This document shows, one piece after another, positions 55,866 through 62,603 of a stretch of DNA of 64,000 nucleotides. The stretch covers positions 1-64,000 of the forward strand of contig CAMJMQ010000008.1 of the NCBI GenBank assembly GCA_946407065.1, given 5' to 3'. A program made the position numbers and the translations under genes. This DNA comes from an uncultured Clostridia bacterium. GTDB lineage: Bacteria; Bacillota; Clostridia; Oscillospirales; Acutalibacteraceae. Each line of letters starts with the position of its first letter. Positions within the stretch are counted from its first letter, which is position 1. Under the pieces are notes generated by a model. That model ran no database searches, had not been told where the DNA came from, and saw only the letters and a list, made by a program, of their open reading frames with translations.

Positions 55866-55898
55866 AACGCACTGTCACATAGAGGGCAGTGCGTTTTC
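55866..55898 (+). terminator. Terminator of cdaA-ybbR
   Basis: A 9-bp stem (55866-55874 with 55887-55895) followed by TTTCTT. Confidence 0.8.
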
Positions 55899-55950
55899 TT
55901 GCGTATCAAATGATGATTATATTATATTGATACACGTGATAATAAAAAAC

Positions 55951-55974
55951 TCCCTTCTCAGCAGAAGGGAGTGA
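55951..55974 (-). terminator. Terminator of rodA
   Basis: A perfect 10-bp stem (55951-55960 with 55965-55974), CAGC loop. On the minus strand TTTTTATTAT follows. Confidence 0.85.
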
Positions 55975-55991
55975 AATATCAATACGTTTAA

Positions 55992-57173
55992 TCAGAATCG
56001 CGCGGGGGTCATGTACTTATATTTCTTTGTTTTGAGCAGACCCTGTGATGAATCCAATACGTCCTTATGATAATGCACACTCTGTACCAGTCCGATACTG
56101 ATCAAAACAGAGAGTAGGGAAGTACCGCCGGATGAAAAGAACGGAAGCGTGATGCCGACTACAGGGAGTAATCCGAGCACCATACCGATATTGATGATCG
56201 ACTGTACACTGATCATCGCAAACACACCGACGCAGATCATCCTTCCCGGATAATCGCGCGCCGACACCGCGTTCATCGCGAGCTTAATGCAGATCAAAAG
56301 CAGGATAAACACCAGCAGCACACAGCCAATAAAACCGAGCTCTTCACCTGCCACGGTGAAAATGAAATCGTTCTCCTGCTCGGGAACGATCCCCGAGGCA
56401 ACCCTTGCGCCGTTGCCCAGTCCCGTGCCGCTCAATCCGCCGGACGCGACGCTAACCTTGCCCTGGTACTGCTGCCAGCCGTAATTCTTCATCGCGTTTC
56501 CGTCGATATCGAAAATCGCGGTAAAGCGGTTCTTTTGCTCTTCATTGAGAAAATAATTCCACAATATCGGGATTCCTGCCGCGAGCAACACCAGCATAAT
56601 CAAAAAGTATCTCAGCTGTACGCCGCCGATGAACGCCATGATGAGGAACATGAACAGGAAAATCAGCACCGTACCGTCGTCGCCCTGCATATGGATCAGC
56701 ACCACAGGTACCGCCATATGGATCACCAGTGAGAGCACGCCGAGCAGATGATGGAGCATGTCGTTCTCCTTGAGCAGCTGCAAATGTCGGGAGAAGGTGA
56801 TGATAAAGAACACCTTTACCAGCTCCGAGGGCTGGAAGGAGATCCCGCCGGGCAGCATGATCCACGCGGTATCATCCGTGCCGGTGACGTTTCGTCCGAA
56901 CACAAACACCAGGAGCAGCAGCCCGAGCGATACGATCATCAACACAATCCAATGCCGCGTGATATGCTCATAGTCAATGAGCGTGATAACGACCGCCGCG
57001 ATATATCCTAAAACGAGCGCCAATACCTGCGGCGCCATGTAGTTGTAATCCGAGGCTCTCTGCATCGAATTGATCAATAGCAGACTGTACGCGCTTGCCG
57101 CAATGGTCAGCAGCCACAGGATCACGTCTGATTTTGTAAAAAACTGAGTTAATCCTTTAAGTGCTTTTTGCAT
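55992..57173 (-). CDS. rodA: SEDS-family peptidoglycan polymerase, RodA/FtsW type
   Basis: 393 aa with about ten transmembrane segments. SEDS glycosyltransferases polymerise lipid II. Seen here: the large extracytoplasmic loop, the conserved FQPSELVKV, the GGLSGTGLGNG loop, ENDFIFTVAGEELGFIG and the final GITLPFFSSGGTSLL. It is named RodA because of its monocistronic setting and length; FtsW or SpoVE cannot be excluded. It has its own promoter, a leader of about 90 nt and a terminator. Confidence 0.9.
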   Translation of the reverse strand: MQKALKGLTQFFTKSDVILWLLTIAASAYSLLLINSMQRASDYNYMAPQVLALVLGYIAAVVITLIDYEHITRHWIVLMIVSLGLLLLVFVFGRNVTGTDDTAWIMLPGGISFQPSELVKVFFIITFSRHLQLLKENDMLHHLLGVLSLVIHMAVPVVLIHMQGDDGTVLIFLFMFLIMAFIGGVQLRYFLIMLVLLAAGIPILWNYFLNEEQKNRFTAIFDIDGNAMKNYGWQQYQGKVSVASGGLSGTGLGNGARVASGIVPEQENDFIFTVAGEELGFIGCVLLVFILLLICIKLAMNAVSARDYPGRMICVGVFAMISVQSIINIGMVLGLLPVVGITLPFFSSGGTSLLSVLISIGLVQSVHYHKDVLDSSQGLLKTKKYKYMTPARF

Positions 57174-57194
57174 AGATAACCTTTCAATATAATC

Positions 57195-57205
57195 GTCATT
57201 GCGAA
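57195..57205. repeat. Solo half-site of the TGTCATTGCGA repeat
   Basis: GTCATTGCGAA lies in the rodA leader without a visible partner within 80 bp. It matches the left end of the elements at 13690 and 51115. A short CCCTTTCAGGG hairpin follows. Confidence 0.4.
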
Positions 57206-57269
57206 ATCCCTTTCAGGGACTGTGGTATATTAACCGATTTCTGATTTTCGATTTCTGTTTTCTCCTATC

Positions 57270-57298
57270 ATTATAGTGAATGAGAAACTTGAATTCAA
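57270..57298 (-). promoter_or_regulatory. Predicted promoter of rodA
   Basis: Minus strand: TTGAAT (57298-57293), 17 bp, TATAAT (57275-57270). The -35 lies in a CTTGAATTCAAG palindrome. Confidence 0.7.
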
Positions 57299-57402
57299 GA
57301 TAAATATTTGTAATAATTTCGTTTATTTTATCCTATGGCATTATTCCGAGGCGATCATATGTTAAAATATTCAATTGATAAAATCAATCAGAGGTAGATT
57401 TC

Positions 57403-57840
57403 ATGAAAGTGACAACCTCCTGTACGCGTGACACGGAGCAGTTGGGCGAGAAGCTCGCGTCGGTATTGCACGGCAAAGAAACGATCGCCCTGTTCGGTGA
57501 TCTGGGCGCCGGCAAGACCGCCTTTACCCGCGGGCTGTGCTCGGGGCTGGGGATTACAGACGGCGTATGCAGTCCGACCTTTGCCATTGTCAACGCGTAT
57601 CAGGGAAAGTTTCCGGTCTATCACTTCGATATGTACCGTATCACCGATCTTGATGATCTGTTCGCGACCGGCTTCTATGACTATATCGGCAACGGCGTGA
57701 TCATCATCGAGTGGAGCGAGAATATCGAAAGTGAGCTCGAGCCGGATTGTATCCGTATCCGTATCGAGAAAACGGATAACGAGAACGAGAGAATATTTGA
57801 CATAAGGGGGTTGGATGAATATGCTGATCTGTTCCGTTGA
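57403..57840 (+). CDS. tsaE: tRNA threonylcarbamoyladenosine biosynthesis ATPase TsaE
   Basis: 145 aa P-loop protein, Walker A GDLGAGKTAFTRG near 28-40, followed by SPTFAIVNAY and YHFDMYRI. It is the ATPase required for turnover of the TsaB-TsaD complex in t6A37 synthesis. It overlaps tsaB by about 20 nt. tsaD is not adjacent; the only TsaD-like gene in the window is at 2872. Confidence 0.95.
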   Translation: MKVTTSCTRDTEQLGEKLASVLHGKETIALFGDLGAGKTAFTRGLCSGLGITDGVCSPTFAIVNAYQGKFPVYHFDMYRITDLDDLFATGFYDYIGNGVIIIEWSENIESELEPDCIRIRIEKTDNENERIFDIRGLDEYADLFR

Positions 57841-58531
57841 TTCCTCCGCGACCCCTGCGTCGGTTTGTTTGCTCGAGGATGACAAGATCATTGCCGAGTA
57901 TTATTTGAACACCGGCTTTACGCACAGCCAAACGCTGATGGCGATGCTCGAATCAGTGTTGAAGATATCGGGCAAGAGCGCCGATGACATTGATTTGTAT
58001 GCTGTCAACAGCGGTCCCGGGAGCTTTACCGGCGTGCGAATCGGTGTGAGCGCCGTCAAGGGCATGGCTTACGCGCAGAACAAGCGCTGTGTTGAGGTCT
58101 CGACCTTAGCGAGCATGGCGTATAACTTTCTCGGCAATCACGCGATCATCTGCGCCTGTATGGACGCCAGGCGCCGTCAGGTCTATCATGGACTGTTCCG
58201 TGTGGACGGCGACAAGATCGAGCGGCTGTGTGAAGACAAGGCGATCGCTGTCGAGGAGCTGCTGGGCAGCTTACCGAAGGATGAGGAGATCATCCTCGTC
58301 GGCGACGGCGCTGAGTTAGTTTATCAAAGCGCTGAGGATCCCGCGATCAAATTAGCGCCGCCGAACCTCAGATATCAACGAGCTTCATCGGTCGCATTAG
58401 CGGCTGTTGAAACATACAACAGGGGAAAGGTCGTCTCTCCCGCAGCGCTGATGCCCCGCTATCTCCGTCTTTCTCAGGCGGAGCGGGAACGCAACGCCAA
58501 AATCAAACAAGAACAGGATGGTGCTTTATGA
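57821..58531 (+). CDS. tsaB: tRNA threonylcarbamoyladenosine biosynthesis protein TsaB
   Basis: 236 aa inactive-ASKHA partner of TsaD. The conserved GPGSFTGVRIGVSAVKGMAY and MDARRRQVY motifs are present. Two ATGs are possible, 57815 and 57821. The second is preferred because AAGGGGG is then 10 nt away and the protein begins with its first strand, MLICSVDSS. The C-terminal 40 residues end in a charged tail. It overlaps rpiB by 4 nt (ATGA). Confidence 0.94.
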   Translation: MLICSVDSSATPASVCLLEDDKIIAEYYLNTGFTHSQTLMAMLESVLKISGKSADDIDLYAVNSGPGSFTGVRIGVSAVKGMAYAQNKRCVEVSTLASMAYNFLGNHAIICACMDARRRQVYHGLFRVDGDKIERLCEDKAIAVEELLGSLPKDEEIILVGDGAELVYQSAEDPAIKLAPPNLRYQRASSVALAAVETYNRGKVVSPAALMPRYLRLSQAERERNAKIKQEQDGAL

Positions 58532-58977
58532 TAGCAATCGGATGCGATCATGGCGGTCTTGCGATCAAGAATGCTGTGATCAACTACATGAAAGAAAATG
58601 GGATCGCCTATCACGACTACGGCTGTTATACCGACGAGAGCGTGGATTATCCCGTTTACGCGTATCAGGTGGCAAAAAGCGTCGCTGGCGGAAACGCGGA
58701 ACTGGGGATCATCTGCTGCGGTACCGGCATCGGTGTTTCGATGGCAGCCAACAAGATCAAGGGCATTCGAGCCGCGGTATGTACCGACGAGTTCTGTGCC
58801 GAGATGACCCGCCGCCACAATAACGCCAACATCATGTGCATGGGCGGCAGAGTGATCGATGAAGAAAAGGCGGTCAAGCTCGCCTCCATCTTCCTGAACA
58901 CCCCCTTTGACGGCGGCAGACATGAAAAACGCGTCAACATGATCACCGAGATCGAAAACGATAGTTTTACTATTTAA
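58528..58977 (+). CDS. rpiB: Ribose 5-phosphate isomerase B
   Basis: 149 aa RpiB/LacA/LacB-family sugar-phosphate isomerase. It begins IAIGCDHGGLAIK and has the catalytic cysteine in the GIICCGTGIGVSMAANK-type loop, with RHNNANIMCMGGRV. Interconverts ribose 5-phosphate and ribulose 5-phosphate; LacA/B-type specificity is possible but no lac genes are near. It overlaps tsaB by 4 nt and is 35 bp from upp. Confidence 0.94.
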   Translation: MIAIGCDHGGLAIKNAVINYMKENGIAYHDYGCYTDESVDYPVYAYQVAKSVAGGNAELGIICCGTGIGVSMAANKIKGIRAAVCTDEFCAEMTRRHNNANIMCMGGRVIDEEKAVKLASIFLNTPFDGGRHEKRVNMITEIENDSFTI

Positions 58978-59012
58978 TTAGTATTTATCGATAAAAGAAA
59001 GAAGGATTCATA

Positions 59013-59708
59013 ATGAGCAGTAAAGTGACAATTTTTGACCATCCGCTGATCCAGCACAAGCTGTCGATCCTGCGTGACGAAAACACCGGTACCAAGGAAT
59101 TCCGCGAGCTGATCTCCGAGATCTCCATGCTGATGTGCTATGAGGCGACCAGAGATCTGCCCCTCGAGGATGTACAGATCAAAACCCCCATGGCAACGAT
59201 GATCGCCAAGCAGATCAAGGGCAGAAAGCTTGCTTTTGTCCCGATCCTGCGCGCGGGCTGCGGTATGCTGGATGCGATGTTGACCATGGTACCGTCCGCT
59301 AAGGTCGGCCATATCGGTCTGTACAGAGATGAAGTTACCCATAAGCCCGTCGAGTATTACAACAAGCTCCCCGGTGATGTTCACGAGAGAGATGTATTCG
59401 TGCTCGATCCGATGCTTGCCACCGGCGGTAGCGCTGTGGACGCGATCAGCATCATCAAGCGCTCCAACCCGCGCTCCATCCGTTTTCTGTGCATTATCGC
59501 GGCTCCCGAGGGCATCGAGGTACTGTCAAAGGAACATCCCGACGTAGAGATCTACTGCGCCGCCAAGGATGAAAAGCTCAACGAGAACTGCTACATCCTG
59601 CCCGGTCTGGGCGATGCGGGCGACCGTATCTACGGTACCGATGTTGTCGGTGAAGTCTCCGTCGATAAGCGCGGCAGTACCGTCAAGCTCCGTTCCAAGA
59701 CCACATGA
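59013..59708 (+). CDS. upp: Uracil phosphoribosyltransferase with C-terminal extension
   Basis: Salvages uracil with PRPP to UMP. 231 aa, longer than the usual 207-210. The PRPP loop is [15 protein letters not shown], and [12 protein letters not shown], the uracil-binding end normally near the C-terminus, is followed by 19 extra residues ending [15 protein letters not shown] precedes the ATG. It feeds the same UMP pool as pyrH. The stop overlaps the following lipoprotein start. Confidence 0.94.
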   Translation: MSSKVTIFDHPLIQHKLSILRDENTGTKEFRELISEISMLMCYEATRDLPLEDVQIKTPMATMIAKQIKGRKLAFVPILRAGCGMLDAMLTMVPSAKVGHIGLYRDEVTHKPVEYYNKLPGDVHERDVFVLDPMLATGGSAVDAISIIKRSNPRSIRFLCIIAAPEGIEVLSKEHPDVEIYCAAKDEKLNENCYILPGLGDAGDRIYGTDVVGEVSVDKRGSTVKLRSKTT

Positions 59709-60223
59709 TGAGAAAGCTGACCGCTATACTGTGTATATTAACATTGTGCGCGTGTTTTTTATCGGCGTGCGGTAAAAAAGCCGACGGCGCGATGGAACCC
59801 CTCAAGGATGAAAACGGCGCCGTGACCGGTTATGAGCGCAAATATCATAACGATAACGGCGACGTTACCCGATGGGATGTGTATGACGCCAATCAACAGT
59901 ATGATCACTATGTCCTCTATGAATACGACAGCAACAATCGCCTCGCCAAAGAGACCTATTATCAGGCAAGCGGCATCGGCGTCTACTACTACGCCTACTC
60001 CTACAACGATTCCGGCAAAATAGCAGAGGAAGATTTTGTTTCTGTCAAGGAAGGCTCTACGCGTACGCTCTATGACGCGGACGGTCACGAGGAGAAGCGC
60101 TATACCTATGATCGTGACGATCAACTCATCAAGTATGAGGTGTACCAAAATGATACATGGGTAGCATCCGAGCTCCCGACAGAGGCCGAAACGACCGACA
60201 CGGTCGATCCGACCGCATCATAA
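59705..60223 (+). CDS. Lipoprotein with YD-like repeats, unknown function
   Basis: 172 aa. Lipoprotein signal with lipobox LSAC (about 19-22). The mature part contains tandem tyrosine-rich beta segments of about 20 residues ([63 protein letters not shown]) resembling RHS/YD-type repeats, and a Thr/Glu tail. The ATG overlaps the upp stop, so it is cotranscribed. Anchored outside the membrane. No specific function can be given. Confidence 0.8.
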   Translation: MMRKLTAILCILTLCACFLSACGKKADGAMEPLKDENGAVTGYERKYHNDNGDVTRWDVYDANQQYDHYVLYEYDSNNRLAKETYYQASGIGVYYYAYSYNDSGKIAEEDFVSVKEGSTRTLYDADGHEEKRYTYDRDDQLIKYEVYQNDTWVASELPTEAETTDTVDPTAS

Positions 60224-60243
60224 GTGAATAATGAGCTATTACA

Positions 60244-60278
60244 AAAGCCGCTCTCCCGAATAGGAAAGCGGCTTTGCT
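60244..60278. terminator. Bidirectional terminator between the YD lipoprotein and the Ala/Glu-rich gene
   Basis: A 9-bp stem (60244-60252 with 60267-60275) with a loop containing CCCGAATAGG. T residues flank it on both strands (better on the minus strand). Confidence 0.75.
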
Positions 60279-60287
60279 GTATACAAT

Positions 60288-60617
60288 TTATTTTTTTGAT
60301 TTCTTGGGCTTTGCCTCAGCGGGCGCTTCGGGTCCTGCCTTAGCCTCAGCTTTTACCTCGGGCTCGGCAGCCGGCTCTTCGGCGGGTTTTTCAGCGGGCG
60401 CTTCCTCAGCCGCAACCTCTTCTGCGGGAGCCTCGACAGCTTCCTCGGTCGGGATCTCGGTGCCTTCCGCTTCCACGTTGAAGTTCTCGGATTCTGCCCA
60501 TTCGATCACCATATCTCTTCCTGCTTTAGCGGTCTCAGCCACTGCGACGATCAAATCATCGGCAGCAAGAACAAAAGATTTCGCGGTTTTGAGCCAATAT
60601 TTTTTTAAATTAGCCAT
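60288..60617 (-). CDS. Small Ala/Glu/Pro-rich protein, unknown
   Basis: 109 aa. Residues 1-45 form an amphipathic helical segment (KKYWLKTAKSFVLAADDLIV). From residue 50 on it is a disordered tail built from repeats of the type EAPAEE/EKPAEE, ending KPKKSKK. There is no signal peptide. It has a strong promoter, AAAGGAG 8 nt before the ATG and a terminator, so it is probably expressed. Similar compositions occur in histone-like or phasin-like proteins. I do not recognise a family. Confidence 0.75.
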   Translation of the reverse strand: MANLKKYWLKTAKSFVLAADDLIVAVAETAKAGRDMVIEWAESENFNVEAEGTEIPTEEAVEAPAEEVAAEEAPAEKPAEEPAAEPEVKAEAKAGPEAPAEAKPKKSKK

Positions 60618-60646
60618 TTTGTCAACTCCTTTAGTTTTTTTCTTTT

Positions 60647-60675
60647 ATTATAGCCTGTGCATACGGTAAAGTCAA
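60647..60675 (-). promoter_or_regulatory. Promoter of the Ala/Glu/Pro-rich gene
   Basis: Minus strand: TTGACT (60675-60670), 17 bp, TATAAT (60652-60647). Confidence 0.75.
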
Positions 60676-60749
60676 ATAAACTTTTTGCTAAAGCAGAATA
60701 TCCGTTGACTGTTGATGAAAGTTCCGTTCAACCGCTTGTGAAATAACAC

Positions 60750-60778
60750 TTGATTTATTGAATGTTTTGTTGTATAAT
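60750..60778 (+). promoter_or_regulatory. Promoter of tRNA-Leu
   Basis: TTGATT (60750-60755), 17 bp, TATAAT (60773-60778), 13 bp before the mature tRNA 5' end. Confidence 0.8.
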
Positions 60779-60791
60779 ACAGAATGTTCCC

Positions 60792-60878
60792 GCCGGCATG
60801 TCGGAATTGGCAGACGAGACAGACTCAAAATCTGTTGTCTTTGCGGGCGTGTGGGTTCGAGTCCCACTGCCGGCACCA
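60792..60878 (+). tRNA. tRNA-Leu (anticodon CAA)
   Basis: The acceptor stem GCCGGCA pairs with TGCCGGC, then A and encoded CCA (60876-60878). The anticodon loop CTCAAAA gives CAA, reading UUG. There is a long class II variable arm and the T arm GTGGG-TTCGAGT-CCCAC. 87 nt with CCA. A promoter precedes it and an intrinsic terminator follows directly. Confidence 0.96.
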
Positions 60879-60885
60879 TTGTAAT

Positions 60886-60921
60886 ACAAAAGGGTATCCA
60901 CGATGGATGCCCTTTTGTGTT
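60886..60921 (+). terminator. Terminator of tRNA-Leu, first repeat copy
   Basis: A 14-bp stem (60886-60899 with 60905-60918, one G-T pair) followed by TTTC. Copies lie at 61117-61149 (one mismatch), 61350-61382 (perfect) and 61583-61615. Confidence 0.85.
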
Positions 60922-60994
60922 TCATCTGTACAGTGACGGAAGTGGGACTCGAAGGCGAGTGTGTCAAGCCGTAAGCCGCGCGCAAGGCGCAGAC

Positions 60995-61019
60995 AAAAAC
61001 ACGATAGTATCGTGTTTTT
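60995..61019. terminator. Second repeat hairpin, copy 1
   Basis: AAAAACACGATA (60995-61006) pairs with TATCGTGTTTTT (61008-61019). The A- and T-runs make it a potential terminator in both directions. Counterparts at 61227-61251 and 61460-61484 have different but still complementary cores (CAGTATG/CATACTG). Confidence 0.75.
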
Positions 61020-61050
61020 AACGAGAGAGCAGATAATCCGTATCTGATAC

Positions 61051-61079
61051 TTGATGCTACCAAACGAGATCGATTTAAT
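61051..61079 (+). promoter_or_regulatory. Promoter in repeat unit 1
   Basis: TTGATG (61051-61056), 17 bp, TTTAAT (61074-61079). It fires into the tRNA 3' fragment of unit 2. Confidence 0.5.
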
Positions 61080-61282
61080 AAACAAATAGGACACCCACTG
61101 CCGGCACCATTGTAATACAAAAGGGTATCCCAGATGGATAGCCTTTTGTGTTTCATCTGTACAGTGACGGAAGTGGGACTCGAAGGCGAGAGTGCCGAGG
61201 TTCAAGCTGTGCGAAGAACCGAAGGTAAAAACAGTATGGCATACTGTTTTTAACGAGAGCGCAGATGAGACGCTTCTGTTAT

Positions 61283-61311
61283 TTGATGCTAACACGCGAA
61301 ATCGATATAAT
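61283..61311 (+). promoter_or_regulatory. Promoter in repeat unit 2
   Basis: TTGATG (61283-61288), 17 bp, consensus TATAAT (61306-61311). It fires into unit 3. Confidence 0.65.
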
Positions 61312-61515
61312 ATATAATATGAGATACCCACTGCCGGCACCATTGTAATACAAAAGGGTATCCCGGATGGATACCCTTTTGTGTTTCATCTGTACAGTGA
61401 CGGAAGTGGGACTCGAAGGCGAGAGTGCCGAGGTTCAAGCTGTGCGAAGAACCGAAGGTAAAAACAGTATGGCATACTGTTTTTAACGAGAGCGCAGATG
61501 AGACGCTTCTGTTAT

Positions 61516-61544
61516 TTGATGCTAACACGCGAAATCGATATAAT
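61516..61544 (+). promoter_or_regulatory. Promoter in repeat unit 3
   Basis: TTGATG (61516-61521), 17 bp, TATAAT (61539-61544). It fires into the partial fourth unit, and beyond its terminator lies the lipid kinase gene, for which readthrough from here is the only promoter seen. Confidence 0.65.
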
Positions 61545-61673
61545 ATATAATATGAGATACCCACTGCCGGCACCATTGTAATACAAAAGGGTATCCCGGA
61601 TGGATACCCTTTTGTGTTTCATCTGTACAGTGTCGGAAGCAAGTAATTGATTTGAGAAAGGGAGGATAGCGCC

Positions 61674-62519
61674 ATGCCGCAATTTATCATCTTATATAAT
61701 CCCTTGAGCGATAACGGACAGGGGGAAGCGCAAACCAAGTTGCTCAGTAATCGACTGGAGGGCAACGATCTTCGCCTGATCGATCTCACCAAGTGTGATG
61801 ATATCCAAAAGATGATCGGAGAATCCCATCCCGATGATACCTTCATCCTCTCCGGCAGCGACGGCACGCTGAATCGCTTTCTCAATGAGATTGACACAAT
61901 AGAGATCAAAAACGAGATCCTGTATTACGCGACCGGTTCAGGCAACGACTTTTTGATGAGCTTAGGCATCGAAAAGGGTAATCTCGTCCCCCTCAATCCG
62001 TTTTTCGGCACATTACCGACCGTTACCGTCAACGGACAAGACCGCAAATTCATCAACGGCGTCGGTTTCGGCTTCGACGGCTATTGCAGTGAAGCAGCCG
62101 ACGCGCTTCGTGAAAAGGGTGACAGACATATCAACACCATGGGGATCGCCGTCAAGGGACTCTTGTTCGGGTTCAAGCCCGTGAACGCCACGATCACCGT
62201 CGATGACTGTACCGAGCGCTTCAAGGATGTATGGCTCGCTCCCACGATGTTCGGCAGTTTTTATAACGGCGGAATGATCCCGGTTCCCGATCAGGATCGC
62301 GAGGATGGCGTTGTGTCTGTGATGGTGCTCTATCACTGCAATAGAGGAAAGGCGCTGACGGTTTTTTTGAAGCTCTATCGAGGTGAATATATCCACGACG
62401 AGAACATCGTCAGGATCATCAAGGGACACAATATCAACGTAGAATTCGACAGCCCCACCGCGCTGGTGATCGACGGCGAGGTCATCAAAAACGTCACCTC
62501 TTACTCCGTGAAACGATGA
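61674..62519 (+). CDS. Diacylglycerol/sphingosine kinase-like lipid kinase
   Basis: 281 aa, DAGK catalytic superfamily (YegS/DgkB type). The nucleotide loop is GSDGTLNRFLN at 61-71 (usual form GGDGT, so the second Gly is Ser). GSGNDFLMSLG follows near 93, then FINGVGFGFDGYCSEAAD and a C-terminal IDGE motif. There is no transmembrane segment. GGGAGG lies 10 nt before the ATG. It probably phosphorylates diacylglycerol or a related lipid for recycling toward cdsA. Substrate unproven. Confidence 0.88.
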   Translation: MPQFIILYNPLSDNGQGEAQTKLLSNRLEGNDLRLIDLTKCDDIQKMIGESHPDDTFILSGSDGTLNRFLNEIDTIEIKNEILYYATGSGNDFLMSLGIEKGNLVPLNPFFGTLPTVTVNGQDRKFINGVGFGFDGYCSEAADALREKGDRHINTMGIAVKGLLFGFKPVNATITVDDCTERFKDVWLAPTMFGSFYNGGMIPVPDQDREDGVVSVMVLYHCNRGKALTVFLKLYRGEYIHDENIVRIIKGHNINVEFDSPTALVIDGEVIKNVTSYSVKR

Positions 62520-62529
62520 TAGAATGACT

Positions 62530-62554
62530 GGCTCCGAGGAATCGGAGCCTTTTT
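62530..62554 (+). terminator. Terminator of the lipid kinase gene
   Basis: A perfect 8-bp stem (62530-62537 with 62542-62549), GGAA loop, TTTTT tail. Confidence 0.9.
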
Positions 62555-62559
62555 ACCTA

Positions 62560-62588
62560 TTGATTTCATCGGCAAAAACAGGTACAAT
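62560..62588 (+). promoter_or_regulatory. Promoter of the XdhC-family gene
   Basis: TTGATT (62560-62565), 17 bp, TACAAT (62583-62588). Confidence 0.7.
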
Positions 62589-62603
62589 AGGAGCGGTGAT
62601 AAT

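Larger units (their letters stand above)
60863..61638 (+). repeat. Tandem 231-233 bp repeat seeded by the tRNA-Leu 3' end
   Basis: Units start at 60863, 61094, 61327 and 61560 with CCCACTGCCGGCACC, the 3' end of the tRNA. The last is partial (to about 61638). Units 2 and 3 appear to differ by only two bases; unit 1 is clearly more diverged. Each full unit has, in order: the tRNA end, a terminator hairpin, an inverted T-arm-like stretch (AGTGGGACTCGAA), a second hairpin and, last, a promoter. Reading frames in it are not convincing as genes. It fills the 795-bp gap before the lipid kinase gene. Confidence 0.92.

Noticed and set aside
60942-60954. Second tRNA or tRNA pseudogene on the minus strand
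   Set aside because: Only the T-arm-like AGTGGGACTCGAA is present; no acceptor, D or anticodon arms can be built around it.
60825-61576. Minus-strand frames in the tRNA-Leu repeat, some starting opposite the tRNA
   Set aside because: They run antisense through the tRNA and the repeats, and their similarity to each other is only the DNA repeat. Proteins predicted opposite tRNA genes are a known annotation artefact.
60863-61638. Attachment site of an integrated element
   Set aside because: The tRNA 3' end is repeated as at att sites, but no integrase, phage or plasmid gene lies in or near the repeats. The spacing is only 233 bp, so a current element is excluded; a past event remains possible.
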